Positions 52,809-61,424 of a stretch of 64,000 nt of DNA are shown one piece after another. Origin of the DNA: UBA12202 sp049595035 (GTDB lineage Bacteria; Pseudomonadota; Alphaproteobacteria; Puniceispirillales; UBA1172). A program made the translations under genes and the position numbers. The number at the start of each line of letters is the position of its first letter. Position 1 is the first letter of the stretch. The DNA is taken from NCBI GenBank assembly GCA_049595035.1, contig JBMYKD010000002.1, positions 62,001 through 126,000 on the forward strand, read 5' to 3'. Below the pieces are notes generated by a model. That model did not search any database. It was given only the letters and a program-made list of their open reading frames with translations, and was not told the origin of the DNA.

Positions 52809-53705
52809 ATGCCTATTGCTGTATGGGGATTGCTTCTCCTGCTTTGCTTTGTCTGGAGCTTGTCTTTCCTGACAGCTGAGCTACTGCTAGAAACCACCCT
52901 TCCCTTTACTATCGTGTTTTATCGGGTGCTGATAGCCAGCCTGATTATGCTTGTCCTGATGTGGATGATGGGAAAACGCATTCCTTATGCGCCGCGTGCG
53001 CTTTTTTTTCTTGTTCTGATGGGGCTGACAAATAATGCTCTGCCCTTTTCGGCGATTGTCTACGGACAGCAATATATAACCGGCGGGCTGGCAACGATTA
53101 TCAACACGAATACCGCCTTTCTGACCCTAATCTTTTCCAGTCTTATCCTTGCTGATGAACGCCTTACGCCCATTCGGCTGATAGGGTTAGGGCTGGGCAT
53201 TACTGGCGTTGTTATTGCTATTGGCCCTAGTGAGTTGCTACAATTTTCTATGGAAAATCTGGGTGAACAATGTGTGCTGTTTGCAACCCTATGCTATGCT
53301 GTTTCCACGACCCTAGCGCGTAAGTTGATCAAGGGTATTGATCCTCTGGTATCTGTTACCATTATGCTCTGTTCCAGCACGCTCTGGATGAGTATGATTG
53401 TCTATTATATGGAAGGCATTCCAACCATCACGCCAAGTGGTATCAATTTGTTATCAATCATCATACTAGCCGGGCTTTCCACCAGCCTTGCCTATATCTT
53501 GTATTTCACCTTGCTTCATCGGGCAGGCGCAGGTTCAACCGCCTTAGTGACGGTAATTATTCCGCCTTTTACCATGATTATGGATGCGGCCATACTAGGC
53601 GATAAAATAACCGGCCAACAGCTGGCCGGTTTTATCTTGGTTGCATCTGGTGTTTTGATGGTCGCCCGCGGCCTGCCAAAAGCTCCACCTAAACAGATAA
53701 CTTAA
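52809..53705 (+). CDS. DMT superfamily transporter (EamA family)
   Basis: A 298-residue, ten-helix EamA transporter with two repeated domains: LLCFVWSLSFLTAELLLE at the start, NTAFLTLIFSSLILADERL ending the first half, and TALVTVIIPPFTMIMDAAILG in the second. Substrates in this group include amino acids and metabolites; none can be assigned. The ATG at 52809 follows an AAGGAAGG stretch and replaces the ATG at 52788. Its last four bases overlap the end of rpsD, the two TAA stops sharing TTAA. A strong hairpin lies within its coding sequence near the end. Confidence 0.88.
   Translation: MPIAVWGLLLLLCFVWSLSFLTAELLLETTLPFTIVFYRVLIASLIMLVLMWMMGKRIPYAPRALFFLVLMGLTNNALPFSAIVYGQQYITGGLATIINTNTAFLTLIFSSLILADERLTPIRLIGLGLGITGVVIAIGPSELLQFSMENLGEQCVLFATLCYAVSTTLARKLIKGIDPLVSVTIMLCSSTLWMSMIVYYMEGIPTITPSGINLLSIIILAGLSTSLAYILYFTLLHRAGAGSTALVTVIIPPFTMIMDAAILGDKITGQQLAGFILVASGVLMVARGLPKAPPKQIT
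53609..53631 (-). terminator. Putative intrinsic terminator of rpsD inside the DMT gene
   Basis: A perfect 9-base stem AACCGGCCA/TGGCCGGTT with a 5-base loop lies 71 bases beyond the rpsD stop. On the minus strand it is followed by ATTTTATC; on the plus strand by TTATC. The same bases encode ITGQQLAGF in the DMT transporter. The GC-rich stem and U-rich tail fit a terminator for rpsD, though the U-tract is interrupted. Confidence 0.45.
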
Positions 53706-54331
53706 CGTGAATAATATTCGATGACCAGATTCGGTTCCATCTGAACCGGATAAGGCACATTTTCGATCGCTGGAATATTGGTGAAACTTCCCTTAAAGGC
53801 GGCTTCATCAACAGATAGATATTCCGGAATATCGCGTTCAGCAGATACCATGGCATCCAGAAGGGATGGGATATTACGCGCACGTTCACGCACTTCAACC
53901 ACATCACCCGGCTTTAACATGCGTGATGAAATGTTACAGATCACGCCATTGACCATGACATGCTTGTGGTTAACCAGTTGGCGAGCGGCGAAAACTGTTG
54001 GTGCAAATTTCATGCGATAGACAACAGCATCAAGCCGGCTTTCCAGAATACCAATCAGGTTCTGGCCTGTATCACCACGGCGGCGCACGGCTTCAACATA
54101 ATATTTCTTGAATTGCTTTTCACCAATATTACCATAATATCCCTTCAGCTTTTGTTTTGCCATAAGCTGGATACCATAATCAGTGGGCTTACTGCGCCGC
54201 TGACCATGCTGGCCGGGGCCATATTCGCGGTTATTTACTGGTGATTTAGGACGACCCCAGAGGTTAACACCTAGACGACGGTCGATTTTATGCTTGGCAT
54301 GATGCCTTTTGTGTTCGGACAAGGAAGCCAT
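53702..54331 (-). CDS. rpsD: 30S ribosomal protein S4
   Basis: A primary 16S rRNA-binding protein that nucleates 30S assembly. The 209-residue product has HAKHKIDRRLGVNLWGRPKS, REYGPGQHGQRRSK, the KQKLKGYYGNIGEKQFKKYY stretch and the S4 RNA-binding domain (LESRLDAVVYRMKFAPTVFA, KHVMVNGVICNI). I choose the ATG at 54331, with a GGAG element eight bases upstream, over the ATG at 54352. The gene is monocistronic, away from the ribosomal-protein clusters, and has its own near-consensus promoter and structured leader. Confidence 0.97.
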   Translation of the reverse strand: MASLSEHKRHHAKHKIDRRLGVNLWGRPKSPVNNREYGPGQHGQRRSKPTDYGIQLMAKQKLKGYYGNIGEKQFKKYYVEAVRRRGDTGQNLIGILESRLDAVVYRMKFAPTVFAARQLVNHKHVMVNGVICNISSRMLKPGDVVEVRERARNIPSLLDAMVSAERDIPEYLSVDEAAFKGSFTNIPAIENVPYPVQMEPNLVIEYYSR

Positions 54332-54436
54332 ATCATATACTCCAATTTTCATTTTTGTCCCGGTAGGGTTTAAAAGCTTCGCTTTCTCACCGGGGCAATC
54401 TACCCATGCAGATTGTCCACGTTCCCGGGAAGGGTT
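54332..54436 (-). promoter_or_regulatory. Structured 5' leader of rpsD
   Basis: About 105 bases lie between the predicted start of transcription and the rpsD ATG. They hold a 10-base palindrome TTCCCGGGAA (54422-54431), a hairpin CAATCT/AGATTG (54396-54401 with 54410-54415), and a nested pair, CCCGGT/ACCGGG (54359-54364 with 54389-54394) enclosing AAAGC/GCTTT (54373-54377 with 54381-54385). S4 represses its own synthesis by binding leader RNA in other bacteria, so autoregulation is a reasonable guess. I know of no described motif with this layout. Confidence 0.4.
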
Positions 54437-54442
54437 GATGGT

Positions 54443-54471
54443 TTATTAGAAAAAATTACTGATCCTGTCAA
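54443..54471 (-). promoter_or_regulatory. Sigma-70-type promoter of rpsD
   Basis: Perfect TTGACA (54471-54466) and TAATAA (54448-54443) on the minus strand are separated by exactly 17 bases. The -35 box overlaps the stop codon of trmJ, so rpsD is expressed independently of the gene cluster before it. This is the best promoter match found in the window. Confidence 0.65.
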
Positions 54472-55238
54472 GCCTGATCACTGTCATCATGTGTATCAGC
54501 AAGGTGGCCACTTCTTTCTACTGCTTTCATGATACCGTGTAGCGTCCGTATATCCTGTTCTGATAAAGGCGATTTATTAAACATGGCTTTGATATTACGC
54601 ATCACGACGGGCCGCATATCGGGGCTGGTAAAAAACCCGCCTCTGGCCATTCTTTCTTCTAGCATGTCATAGAAAAACTCCCGCGAGCGTAATTCTGCCA
54701 GCTGATGATCACCCTGACCAGCTGATTGTTCATGCTGCATGTCACCATCCAGACTGGCCAGTGCAGTCATCCGGCATTCCCATCCCATCAGCAAAACTGC
54801 CTGCGCCAGATTAAGTGATGAAAAGCTGGGGTTTAGCGGCACTGTTACAATAATATTGGCAAGGGCGACTTCGTCATTATCCAGACCTGCTCTTTCGCCC
54901 CCGAATAATAATGCTGCTTTGCCGCCAGCCTGATGATGGGCAATAATGGCTGATGCTGCTTGCCGCGGGTTCATTTCCGTTTGTGCTATGCCGCGCCTAC
55001 GCGCTGTTGTCGCCACCAAAAGGCTGATATCCCCTGCGGCATCAAGGGTTGATGGATAAACGGTTGCGGTATCAAGCAGATCACTGCCACCTGAAGCCAT
55101 AGCCACTGCCGCCGGATTTGGCCAGCCATCACGCGGTGCTACCAGCCGCAAATCCCAACACCCGCAATTTTTCATGGCGCGGGCAGATGAGCCGATATTT
55201 TCACCCATTTGCGGATGCGAAAGAATAACCGAAGGCAT
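54468..55238 (-). CDS. SpoU-family RNA methyltransferase, TrmJ-like
   Basis: A 256-residue SPOUT methyltransferase. The N-terminus VILSHPQMGENIGSSARAMKN with RLVAPRDGWPNPAA and the SAM-knot motifs LLFGGERAGLDNDEV and VPLNPSFSSLNLAQAVLLMG match TrmJ, which 2'-O-methylates position 32 of tRNAs. The C-terminal helical part (REFFYDMLEERMARGGFF to VERSG) is typical of alphaproteobacterial members. Start is uncertain: ATG at 55238 has weak ribosome binding, while a TTG at 55292 follows a G-rich AGGGGGG stretch and begins just after the cimA stop. A frame to 55346 would overlap cimA. Confidence 0.88.
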   Translation of the reverse strand: MPSVILSHPQMGENIGSSARAMKNCGCWDLRLVAPRDGWPNPAAVAMASGGSDLLDTATVYPSTLDAAGDISLLVATTARRRGIAQTEMNPRQAASAIIAHHQAGGKAALLFGGERAGLDNDEVALANIIVTVPLNPSFSSLNLAQAVLLMGWECRMTALASLDGDMQHEQSAGQGDHQLAELRSREFFYDMLEERMARGGFFTSPDMRPVVMRNIKAMFNKSPLSEQDIRTLHGIMKAVERSGHLADTHDDSDQA

Positions 55239-55294
55239 CAGCCTGGTTAAATCAACATGATCCTGATCTGCTGTGACATGCGTGCCTGCCAAGG

Positions 55295-56914
55295 TTACCC
55301 CCCTACCCCCGATGGCGGCGTCAGCCCCGAATGATAGAGTTTCCATGTCATGGCATCGGTCAGCGCAATAACCGAGGCATCAATGATATTTGTTGATACC
55401 CCAACCGACGTCCAGTTCAGACCGTCTTCATCACGGCACTGGATCAAAACGCGGGTAACTGCATCCGTTCCACCATCGCCTTCATCACCTGCCAGAATGC
55501 GAACCTTGTAATCAACAAGTGATACACCCGCAAGAGATGGATAGGCACGCACCAAGGCTTTACGAATAGCGGTATCAACCGCATTAACCGGCCCATTGCC
55601 TACCGCTGCTTCATGATAGGATTGTCCGCTAACCATTACGCTTGCGGTGGCTTCGGATTCCACAACAAGATCACCATTGGCATTGAAACGGCGTTCATCC
55701 ATCACCCGAAAACGGCCAATGGAAAAATATTCGGGCACGGTCAACAACCGTCGCGCCACCATCAATTCAAGGCTGGCTTCAGCTATATCATAGGCATAGC
55801 CGCGAAACTCAAGGTCTTTCACTTCGGCGATCAGGCTATCCAGACGCTTGTCTTTAGGGTCAATATCCATTCCCAGTTCTTTGAACCGTGCGATAAAATT
55901 AGCCTTTCCAGATTGATCCGACACAACATACTGGCGGCTATTGCCAACCTTTTCCGGATCAATATGTTCATATGTGCGGGGGTCTTTCTGGGCAGCTGAT
56001 GCGTGTAAGCCCCCTTTATGCGCGAACGCAGCATCCCCGACATAAGGCGCATGAGCATTTGACAGCCGGTTGATCCGGCTATCCAGCATCCGTGACAGTT
56101 TTTTCAACTTGACCAGATGATCTTGCGGAATGCCCGTTTCATAGCCCAGTTTCAGCATGAGATTGGGGATCAGCGTGATCATATTGGCATTACCACAACG
56201 CTCACCAATGCCGTTAATTGTCCCCTGAACCTGTCTTGCCCCTGCTTCAATGGCGGCCAATGTGTTAGCAATAGCAAGCCCGGCATCATTATGGGTATGG
56301 ATACCAATCCGGACATCGGGAAAGTGATGGGCAACCGTTTTCACCGCATCATAAACGTCACTGGTCAATGTTCCGCCATTAGTATCACAAAGCACAATCC
56401 ATTCCGCGCCACCATCACGCGCCGCCGCCACGACATCAAGGGCATATTTCTGGTTGGATTTATAGCCATCAAAAAAATGTTCACAATCAAACATTGGCTC
56501 TCTGCCTTTATCTTTCGCGGCAGTCAGAGAATCCGTAATCATTTGCAGATTTTCATCCAGTGTGACGCCTAATGCCTTTTTCACATGAAAATCCCATGTT
56601 TTACCAACCAGACATGTGGCATCGGTTTCCGCGTTTATCACCGCCACCAGACCCGGATCATTAGCCGAGCTGCGGCCACCACGCCGTGTCATGCCAAAGG
56701 CCACGGATCTGGCATGTTTCATTGTGGGAAAGCGGGTAAAAAAGCTATCATCGGTGGGATTAGCACCGGGCCAGCCGCCTTCAACATAATCGACCCCGAT
56801 ATCATCAAGCGCCTGGGCAATGGCTATTTTATCAGCAACAGAGAAATCAATTCCTCTTGTCTGGCCGCCATCTCTAAGCGTGGTATCAAAAAGCCAAATA
56901 CGGTTATCGGCCAT
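55295..56914 (-). CDS. cimA: (R)-citramalate synthase CimA
   Basis: CimA condenses acetyl-CoA with pyruvate to citramalate, giving 2-oxobutyrate for isoleucine without threonine deaminase. The 539-residue protein has the HMGL/IPMS barrel start LFDTTLRDGGQTRGIDFSV, GIHTHNDAGLAIANTLAA with the metal-binding His pair, NGIGERCGNANMITL and a C-terminal LeuA allosteric domain (SYHEAAVGNGPVNAVDTAI). The DGGQTRG form separates CimA from LeuA, which reads DGEQ. It lies between cysS and trmJ-like genes. Confidence 0.94.
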   Translation of the reverse strand: MADNRIWLFDTTLRDGGQTRGIDFSVADKIAIAQALDDIGVDYVEGGWPGANPTDDSFFTRFPTMKHARSVAFGMTRRGGRSSANDPGLVAVINAETDATCLVGKTWDFHVKKALGVTLDENLQMITDSLTAAKDKGREPMFDCEHFFDGYKSNQKYALDVVAAARDGGAEWIVLCDTNGGTLTSDVYDAVKTVAHHFPDVRIGIHTHNDAGLAIANTLAAIEAGARQVQGTINGIGERCGNANMITLIPNLMLKLGYETGIPQDHLVKLKKLSRMLDSRINRLSNAHAPYVGDAAFAHKGGLHASAAQKDPRTYEHIDPEKVGNSRQYVVSDQSGKANFIARFKELGMDIDPKDKRLDSLIAEVKDLEFRGYAYDIAEASLELMVARRLLTVPEYFSIGRFRVMDERRFNANGDLVVESEATASVMVSGQSYHEAAVGNGPVNAVDTAIRKALVRAYPSLAGVSLVDYKVRILAGDEGDGGTDAVTRVLIQCRDEDGLNWTSVGVSTNIIDASVIALTDAMTWKLYHSGLTPPSGVGG

Positions 56915-56988
56915 GTCTATATCCTCTAATCTTAATCTTTTATGACATTAGCACCTATGCCACGCAATGAAAATTGCTTCTCACTATG

Positions 56989-58368
56989 CTAACTCCGGCG
57001 CCAGATGGTTCCTTCTGCTTTATCTTCAAGAGTGATGCCATCTGTGGCTAGTTGATCTCTTATTCTATCAGCTTCGGTAAAATTACGTTCTTTTCTGGCC
57101 TGATTGCGCTGGTCGATTAATGCCTGAATGCTGGCATCATCCATACTGGCATCACTGGCATCCGCCCCCTGTTTTGAATGCTGAAACCATGCGGTAGCCG
57201 TATTCTCTAGCAAGCCAAGCATGGCTGCTGAACGTTTAAGGACAGGTTGTGCGTCTTTCTGCCCACGATTAACCATACTAGCCAATTGATGAAGCCTTGA
57301 TAAAGCAAGCGGTGTATTCAAATCATCTGCCAGAGCATCAAGAAATTTGTCATCCACGGGAGATGTCATATCAAGTGTAATATCCTCAACAGCACGATAA
57401 AGACCGTTCAGGGCAGCTTCACTTTCTTTCAGAGCATGAAGGGAAAAATCTAATGGCCCCCGATACTGTGCTTGCAACAGACTATGCCGGATAATTTCAC
57501 CCCGTGTTGTATCTAGCAAATCTGCCATAGTGACAAAATTACCCAGCGATTTGGACATTTTTTCACCAGATACGGTGACATAGCCATTATGCATCCAGTA
57601 ATGCGCCATATGGGAATGATCATGGGCAGCACAGGATTGGCAAATCTCATTCTCATGATGGGGAAAGATCAAATCCAGCCCACCACCATGAATATCAAAC
57701 TCTTCACCCAGATAAGCACGGCTCATGGCTGAACATTCAATATGCCAGCCCGGACGTCCACGTCCCCATGGGCTATCCCAACCGGGGGTGTCTGGATCAG
57801 ATGGTTTCCAGAGAACAAAATCCATTGCTGATTTCTTATATGGTGCTACTTCAACCCTCGCCCCTGCCCGCAATTCATCAGTGCTTCGGCCAGATAGTTT
57901 TCCGTAAGCGGGAAAGGATGGCACATCGAACAGAACATGACCTTCGGCAACATAAGCATGACCGCGGGCGATTAACGTTTCAATCATGGTAATCATATCA
58001 TCAATATGATCCGTTGCCCGTGGTTCATGATCAGGTGGCAATGCGCCCAAAGCAGTGCAGTCAGCGTGAAACTGTGCGGTGGTTTCATCGGTTAGCGCGC
58101 GAATGGTAATCCCTCTTTCGGCGGCACGGGTATTAATTTTATCATCAACATCCGTGATATTGCGCACATAGGTGACACGGGGATAATAATAACGCAACAA
58201 CCTTGCGAGAACATCAAACACCACCACCGGCCGCGCATTTCCGATATGAATACGGTCATAAACGGTAGGCCCACAGACATAAAGCCGGATATGATCCGGA
58301 TCAATAGGGCTAAAGATATCTTTCTGGCGGCTTAGGGTATTATAAAACCGCAATGCAGGTTTAGGCAT
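56989..58368 (-). CDS. cysS: Cysteinyl-tRNA synthetase
   Basis: A 459-residue class I aminoacyl-tRNA synthetase. It has YVCGPTVYDRIHIGNARPVV with a zinc-ligand Cys and the HIGN motif, further zinc ligands in GWHIECSAMSR and FPHHENEICQS, the KMSKSLGNF loop (around residue 270) and the C-terminal anticodon-binding region. The ATG overlaps the gltX stop as TAATG. The DALR-like end is short, as is common in alphaproteobacteria. Confidence 0.97.
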   Translation of the reverse strand: MPKPALRFYNTLSRQKDIFSPIDPDHIRLYVCGPTVYDRIHIGNARPVVVFDVLARLLRYYYPRVTYVRNITDVDDKINTRAAERGITIRALTDETTAQFHADCTALGALPPDHEPRATDHIDDMITMIETLIARGHAYVAEGHVLFDVPSFPAYGKLSGRSTDELRAGARVEVAPYKKSAMDFVLWKPSDPDTPGWDSPWGRGRPGWHIECSAMSRAYLGEEFDIHGGGLDLIFPHHENEICQSCAAHDHSHMAHYWMHNGYVTVSGEKMSKSLGNFVTMADLLDTTRGEIIRHSLLQAQYRGPLDFSLHALKESEAALNGLYRAVEDITLDMTSPVDDKFLDALADDLNTPLALSRLHQLASMVNRGQKDAQPVLKRSAAMLGLLENTATAWFQHSKQGADASDASMDDASIQALIDQRNQARKERNFTEADRIRDQLATDGITLEDKAEGTIWRRS

Positions 58369-59708
58369 TAGGCGGTTTCTCCCTTTAACCTTGGTATAAT
58401 TCTATCACGGTCAATCAATGGCAGTAAGGATGCCATATCAGGGCCCTTATCACGGCCTGTTAACGCCTGACGCAACGGCATGAAGACCGCCTTTCCCTTT
58501 AATCCGGTCGCATCCATGATGGCCTTTGCCCATTGCCCCCAGCTATCAGTGGTCAGATCACCATCTGGCAAACAGGTAATAGCAGCGGCAAGAACCGTTT
58601 CATCGCCAATGACAGGTTCTGTTGGCGCATGACAGACATTAAACCAGTCTGATAGTTCAGCCAGTTGATTGATGTTACCTTTCACGGCATCCCATAATTC
58701 AGCAGAAACACTAATCCCATCAAATCTGTCTTTGATGTAATCATAAGGCATTTCCGCTAGCACCTTACCATTGATCTGACGCAATTGTTCCGGATCAAAA
58801 CGTGGAGTAGCTCGGCCAAATCGGGATATATTAAACCCTGCAACAAGCGCATTCATATCTGTTTGTATTTCAACCGGATCAGATGTACCCAGACGCGCCA
58901 GAAGACTGGCAATCGCCATAGCTTCTATCCCTTCATCCCGCAAACTGCCTATGGATAATGAGCCAATCCGTTTTGATAAGCCTTCACCATCAGCACCGGC
59001 AAGAAGCGCAAAGTGACCCATTTCAGGCACAGGGTAGCCCAATGCGTCAAACAGCTGATATTGCGCGGCTGAATTGGTTGTATGATCTTCGCCTCTTAAA
59101 ATATGCGTGATTTTATGATCACCATCATCAATCACCGATGCTAGCGTATAAATAAAGCGGCCATCCGCACGCAAGATCACCGGATCAGACAGACTGGACA
59201 TCTGAATAGATTGCTCACCACGCACCATATCCTGCCATGTCACGGTTTCATGATGAAGCATAAAGCGGTAATGCGGGGTTTCCCCTCCGGCTATGCGGCT
59301 TTCAATTTCATCCTGAGAGAGTTTCAATGCACCCCGATCATAGATAGGCGGGCGACCAGCTGATAATTGTGATTTCCGTTTGAGCGATAGCTCTTCGGGT
59401 GTTTCAAAACACGGATAGGCACGACCGCTTTCAATCAGTTTCTTTAATCCGGCGTGATAGGTATCAATCCTGGCCGATTGCCGGTCTTCGCAATCCCAGT
59501 GCATGCCCATCCATTTCAGATCATTACGGATGCTTTCTTCGTAAACTGCTTCAGAACGCTCATCATCGGTATCATCAATCCGCAGCATAAAACGCCCACC
59601 ATTAGCGCGGGCAAAAAGATAATTCACAAGCGCTGTTCGCATATTACCAACATGCAGATGACCAGTCGGGCTTGGGGCAAACCTCACCAAAGGTGATGAC
59701 ATTATCAT
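58368..59708 (-). CDS. gltX: Glutamyl-tRNA synthetase
   Basis: A 446-residue GluRS. FAPSPTGHLHVGNMRTALVN carries the HIGH-type motif (HVGN), and GLSKRIGSLSIGSL the KMSKS-type loop. Many alphaproteobacteria have two GluRS copies, one of which charges tRNA-Gln for amidation; which copy this is cannot be told here. The ATG at 59708 overlaps the nadE stop as ATGA; a second ATG two codons later is also possible. It lies between nadE and cysS with overlaps on both sides. Confidence 0.95.
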   Translation of the reverse strand: MIMSSPLVRFAPSPTGHLHVGNMRTALVNYLFARANGGRFMLRIDDTDDERSEAVYEESIRNDLKWMGMHWDCEDRQSARIDTYHAGLKKLIESGRAYPCFETPEELSLKRKSQLSAGRPPIYDRGALKLSQDEIESRIAGGETPHYRFMLHHETVTWQDMVRGEQSIQMSSLSDPVILRADGRFIYTLASVIDDGDHKITHILRGEDHTTNSAAQYQLFDALGYPVPEMGHFALLAGADGEGLSKRIGSLSIGSLRDEGIEAMAIASLLARLGTSDPVEIQTDMNALVAGFNISRFGRATPRFDPEQLRQINGKVLAEMPYDYIKDRFDGISVSAELWDAVKGNINQLAELSDWFNVCHAPTEPVIGDETVLAAAITCLPDGDLTTDSWGQWAKAIMDATGLKGKAVFMPLRQALTGRDKGPDMASLLPLIDRDRIIPRLKGETA

Positions 59709-61366
59709 TCTCCTGTCCCATCATAAACGGAAGTAATGGGAAAACGGCGATCCCGATAAAAGGCACGCTTAGTAATTTTAGGCCCCGGAGCCGCCTGATT
59801 GCGTTTATATTCCGATATCCGTAACAATCGCGCACATTTTAGGACAATTGCCGCATCATAGCCATTGGCAATCAGATCACGCGGCGCACGCATATCTTCG
59901 ACCAGTTTCTGCATGATATCATCCAGAACCGGATAATCTGGCAGGGAATCTGTATCTTTTTGATCTGGTCGCAATTCTGCCGATGGTGGCTTTTCAATAA
60001 TGCTGGGGGGAATAATTTCGCCTTCCTGCCCCAATACCCCACGCGGATAATGGCTATTGCGCCACCTTGCCAGATCAAAAACAGTGGTTTTCCAGACATC
60101 AATTAATGGGGCATAAGCCCCGCACATATCGCCGTAAAGCGTGGCATAGCCAGTGGCATATTCAGATTTATTACCAGTGGTGAGAACTAGCGCACCCGTT
60201 GTATTAGAAATAGACATCAGGGTAAGTCCGCGCAATCGTGATTGCAGATTTTCTTTGGCAAGCCCCGCTTCACCACGGGCAAAACTATCTGCCAGTTCAG
60301 TTTCCATTGCGGCCATAGCAGGGGCAATACTGATTTGATCAAGGCGTATCCCTAGCCTCTTAGCCTGATCAGCCGCATCATCAAGGCTGTCTTGACTAGT
60401 ATAGGGTGATGGCATCATCACCGCTTCCACGTTATCAGCACCAAGCGCATCAACCGCTATGGCCGCCACAATCGCCGAATCTATTCCACCAGAAAGACCA
60501 AGCAACACCCGATCAAAACCATTTTTCTGCACATAATCCCGAACCCCCAGCACAATGGTTCGCCAGATCGCGGATAACCCTTCATCGGGTTTTGTAACCG
60601 TGCCGGAAACAGTCCAGCCATGTGTATCCCCCGTGAGAGTGATCATGGTCAGAGATTCGGAAAAAGACGGCAAATGACATCCTAGGCTGCCGTCAGGATT
60701 AACCGCAAAAGAGGCGCCATCAAAAATCTGATCATCTTGACCGCCAACCAGATTAGCATAAATAACAGGCACTTTATTTTCAACGGCACGCGCCACCGCG
60801 GTCTGTATCCGCAGATCAGTTTTATCAGTTTCAAAGGGTGATCCATTTGGTGACAGAATAATATCCGCACCTTTTTGACAGATATGCCGGACAACATCGG
60901 CATGCCATAAATCTTCACAAATCGGAAGCCCCATAGATATCCCCCTGATCACCACGGGATCAGGCATCACTCCATTAGCAAAATTACGCGGATCATCAAA
61001 GACACCACCGATAGGCAGACGAACCTTATCGCGGGTGGCCACCACGACACCACCGTCAAGAACATATACCGCATTATAAAGGTTATCCCCTTCACGGCGC
61101 GGGGCGCCAACAATCATTGCCGGTGCATTATCAACGGTTAATTTAGCCAGTTTAGCTATGGCAGCATCAATGGTATCCATAAACCCATCAACCAGCACCA
61201 GATCATCTAGTTGATATCCGGACAGATACATTTCAGGCACCATGACAATATCTGCCTGTCGCGCCGCCGCTTGCTGGTGCGCTTTAATAAGAGCATTGGT
61301 GTTTTCGTCTATCGCGCCAAGTTTAAAGTTCAATTGTGCGATAGCGCAGATAAGATGCGTTTTCAT
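59705..61366 (-). CDS. nadE: Glutamine-dependent NAD+ synthetase
   Basis: NadE amidates deamido-NAD using glutamine. The 553-residue two-domain enzyme has an N-terminal nitrilase-type amidase with the triad Glu45 (VPEMYLSGY), Lys in RDKVRLPIGG and Cys in LPICEDLWHADV, and a C-terminal synthetase with the PP-loop GLSGGIDSAIVAAIA and TTGNKSEYATGY. Length and motifs are standard for the glutamine-using form. The nicotinate phosphoribosyltransferase-like gene lies 58 bases upstream, giving two NAD-salvage steps in a row. Confidence 0.97.
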   Translation of the reverse strand: MKTHLICAIAQLNFKLGAIDENTNALIKAHQQAAARQADIVMVPEMYLSGYQLDDLVLVDGFMDTIDAAIAKLAKLTVDNAPAMIVGAPRREGDNLYNAVYVLDGGVVVATRDKVRLPIGGVFDDPRNFANGVMPDPVVIRGISMGLPICEDLWHADVVRHICQKGADIILSPNGSPFETDKTDLRIQTAVARAVENKVPVIYANLVGGQDDQIFDGASFAVNPDGSLGCHLPSFSESLTMITLTGDTHGWTVSGTVTKPDEGLSAIWRTIVLGVRDYVQKNGFDRVLLGLSGGIDSAIVAAIAVDALGADNVEAVMMPSPYTSQDSLDDAADQAKRLGIRLDQISIAPAMAAMETELADSFARGEAGLAKENLQSRLRGLTLMSISNTTGALVLTTGNKSEYATGYATLYGDMCGAYAPLIDVWKTTVFDLARWRNSHYPRGVLGQEGEIIPPSIIEKPPSAELRPDQKDTDSLPDYPVLDDIMQKLVEDMRAPRDLIANGYDAAIVLKCARLLRISEYKRNQAAPGPKITKRAFYRDRRFPITSVYDGTGE

Positions 61367-61424
61367 ATCATTTTCCTAGCAGGAAAGACGAATGCTGGCA
61401 AAGGCAAAACCATCCGGAAAGCCG

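Noticed and set aside
56117..56572. 151-codon plus-strand frame antisense to cimA
   Set aside because: cimA is clearly coding on the other strand with all family motifs; the antisense product is rich in His, Ile and Arg from reverse-complemented codons and looks like a shadow.
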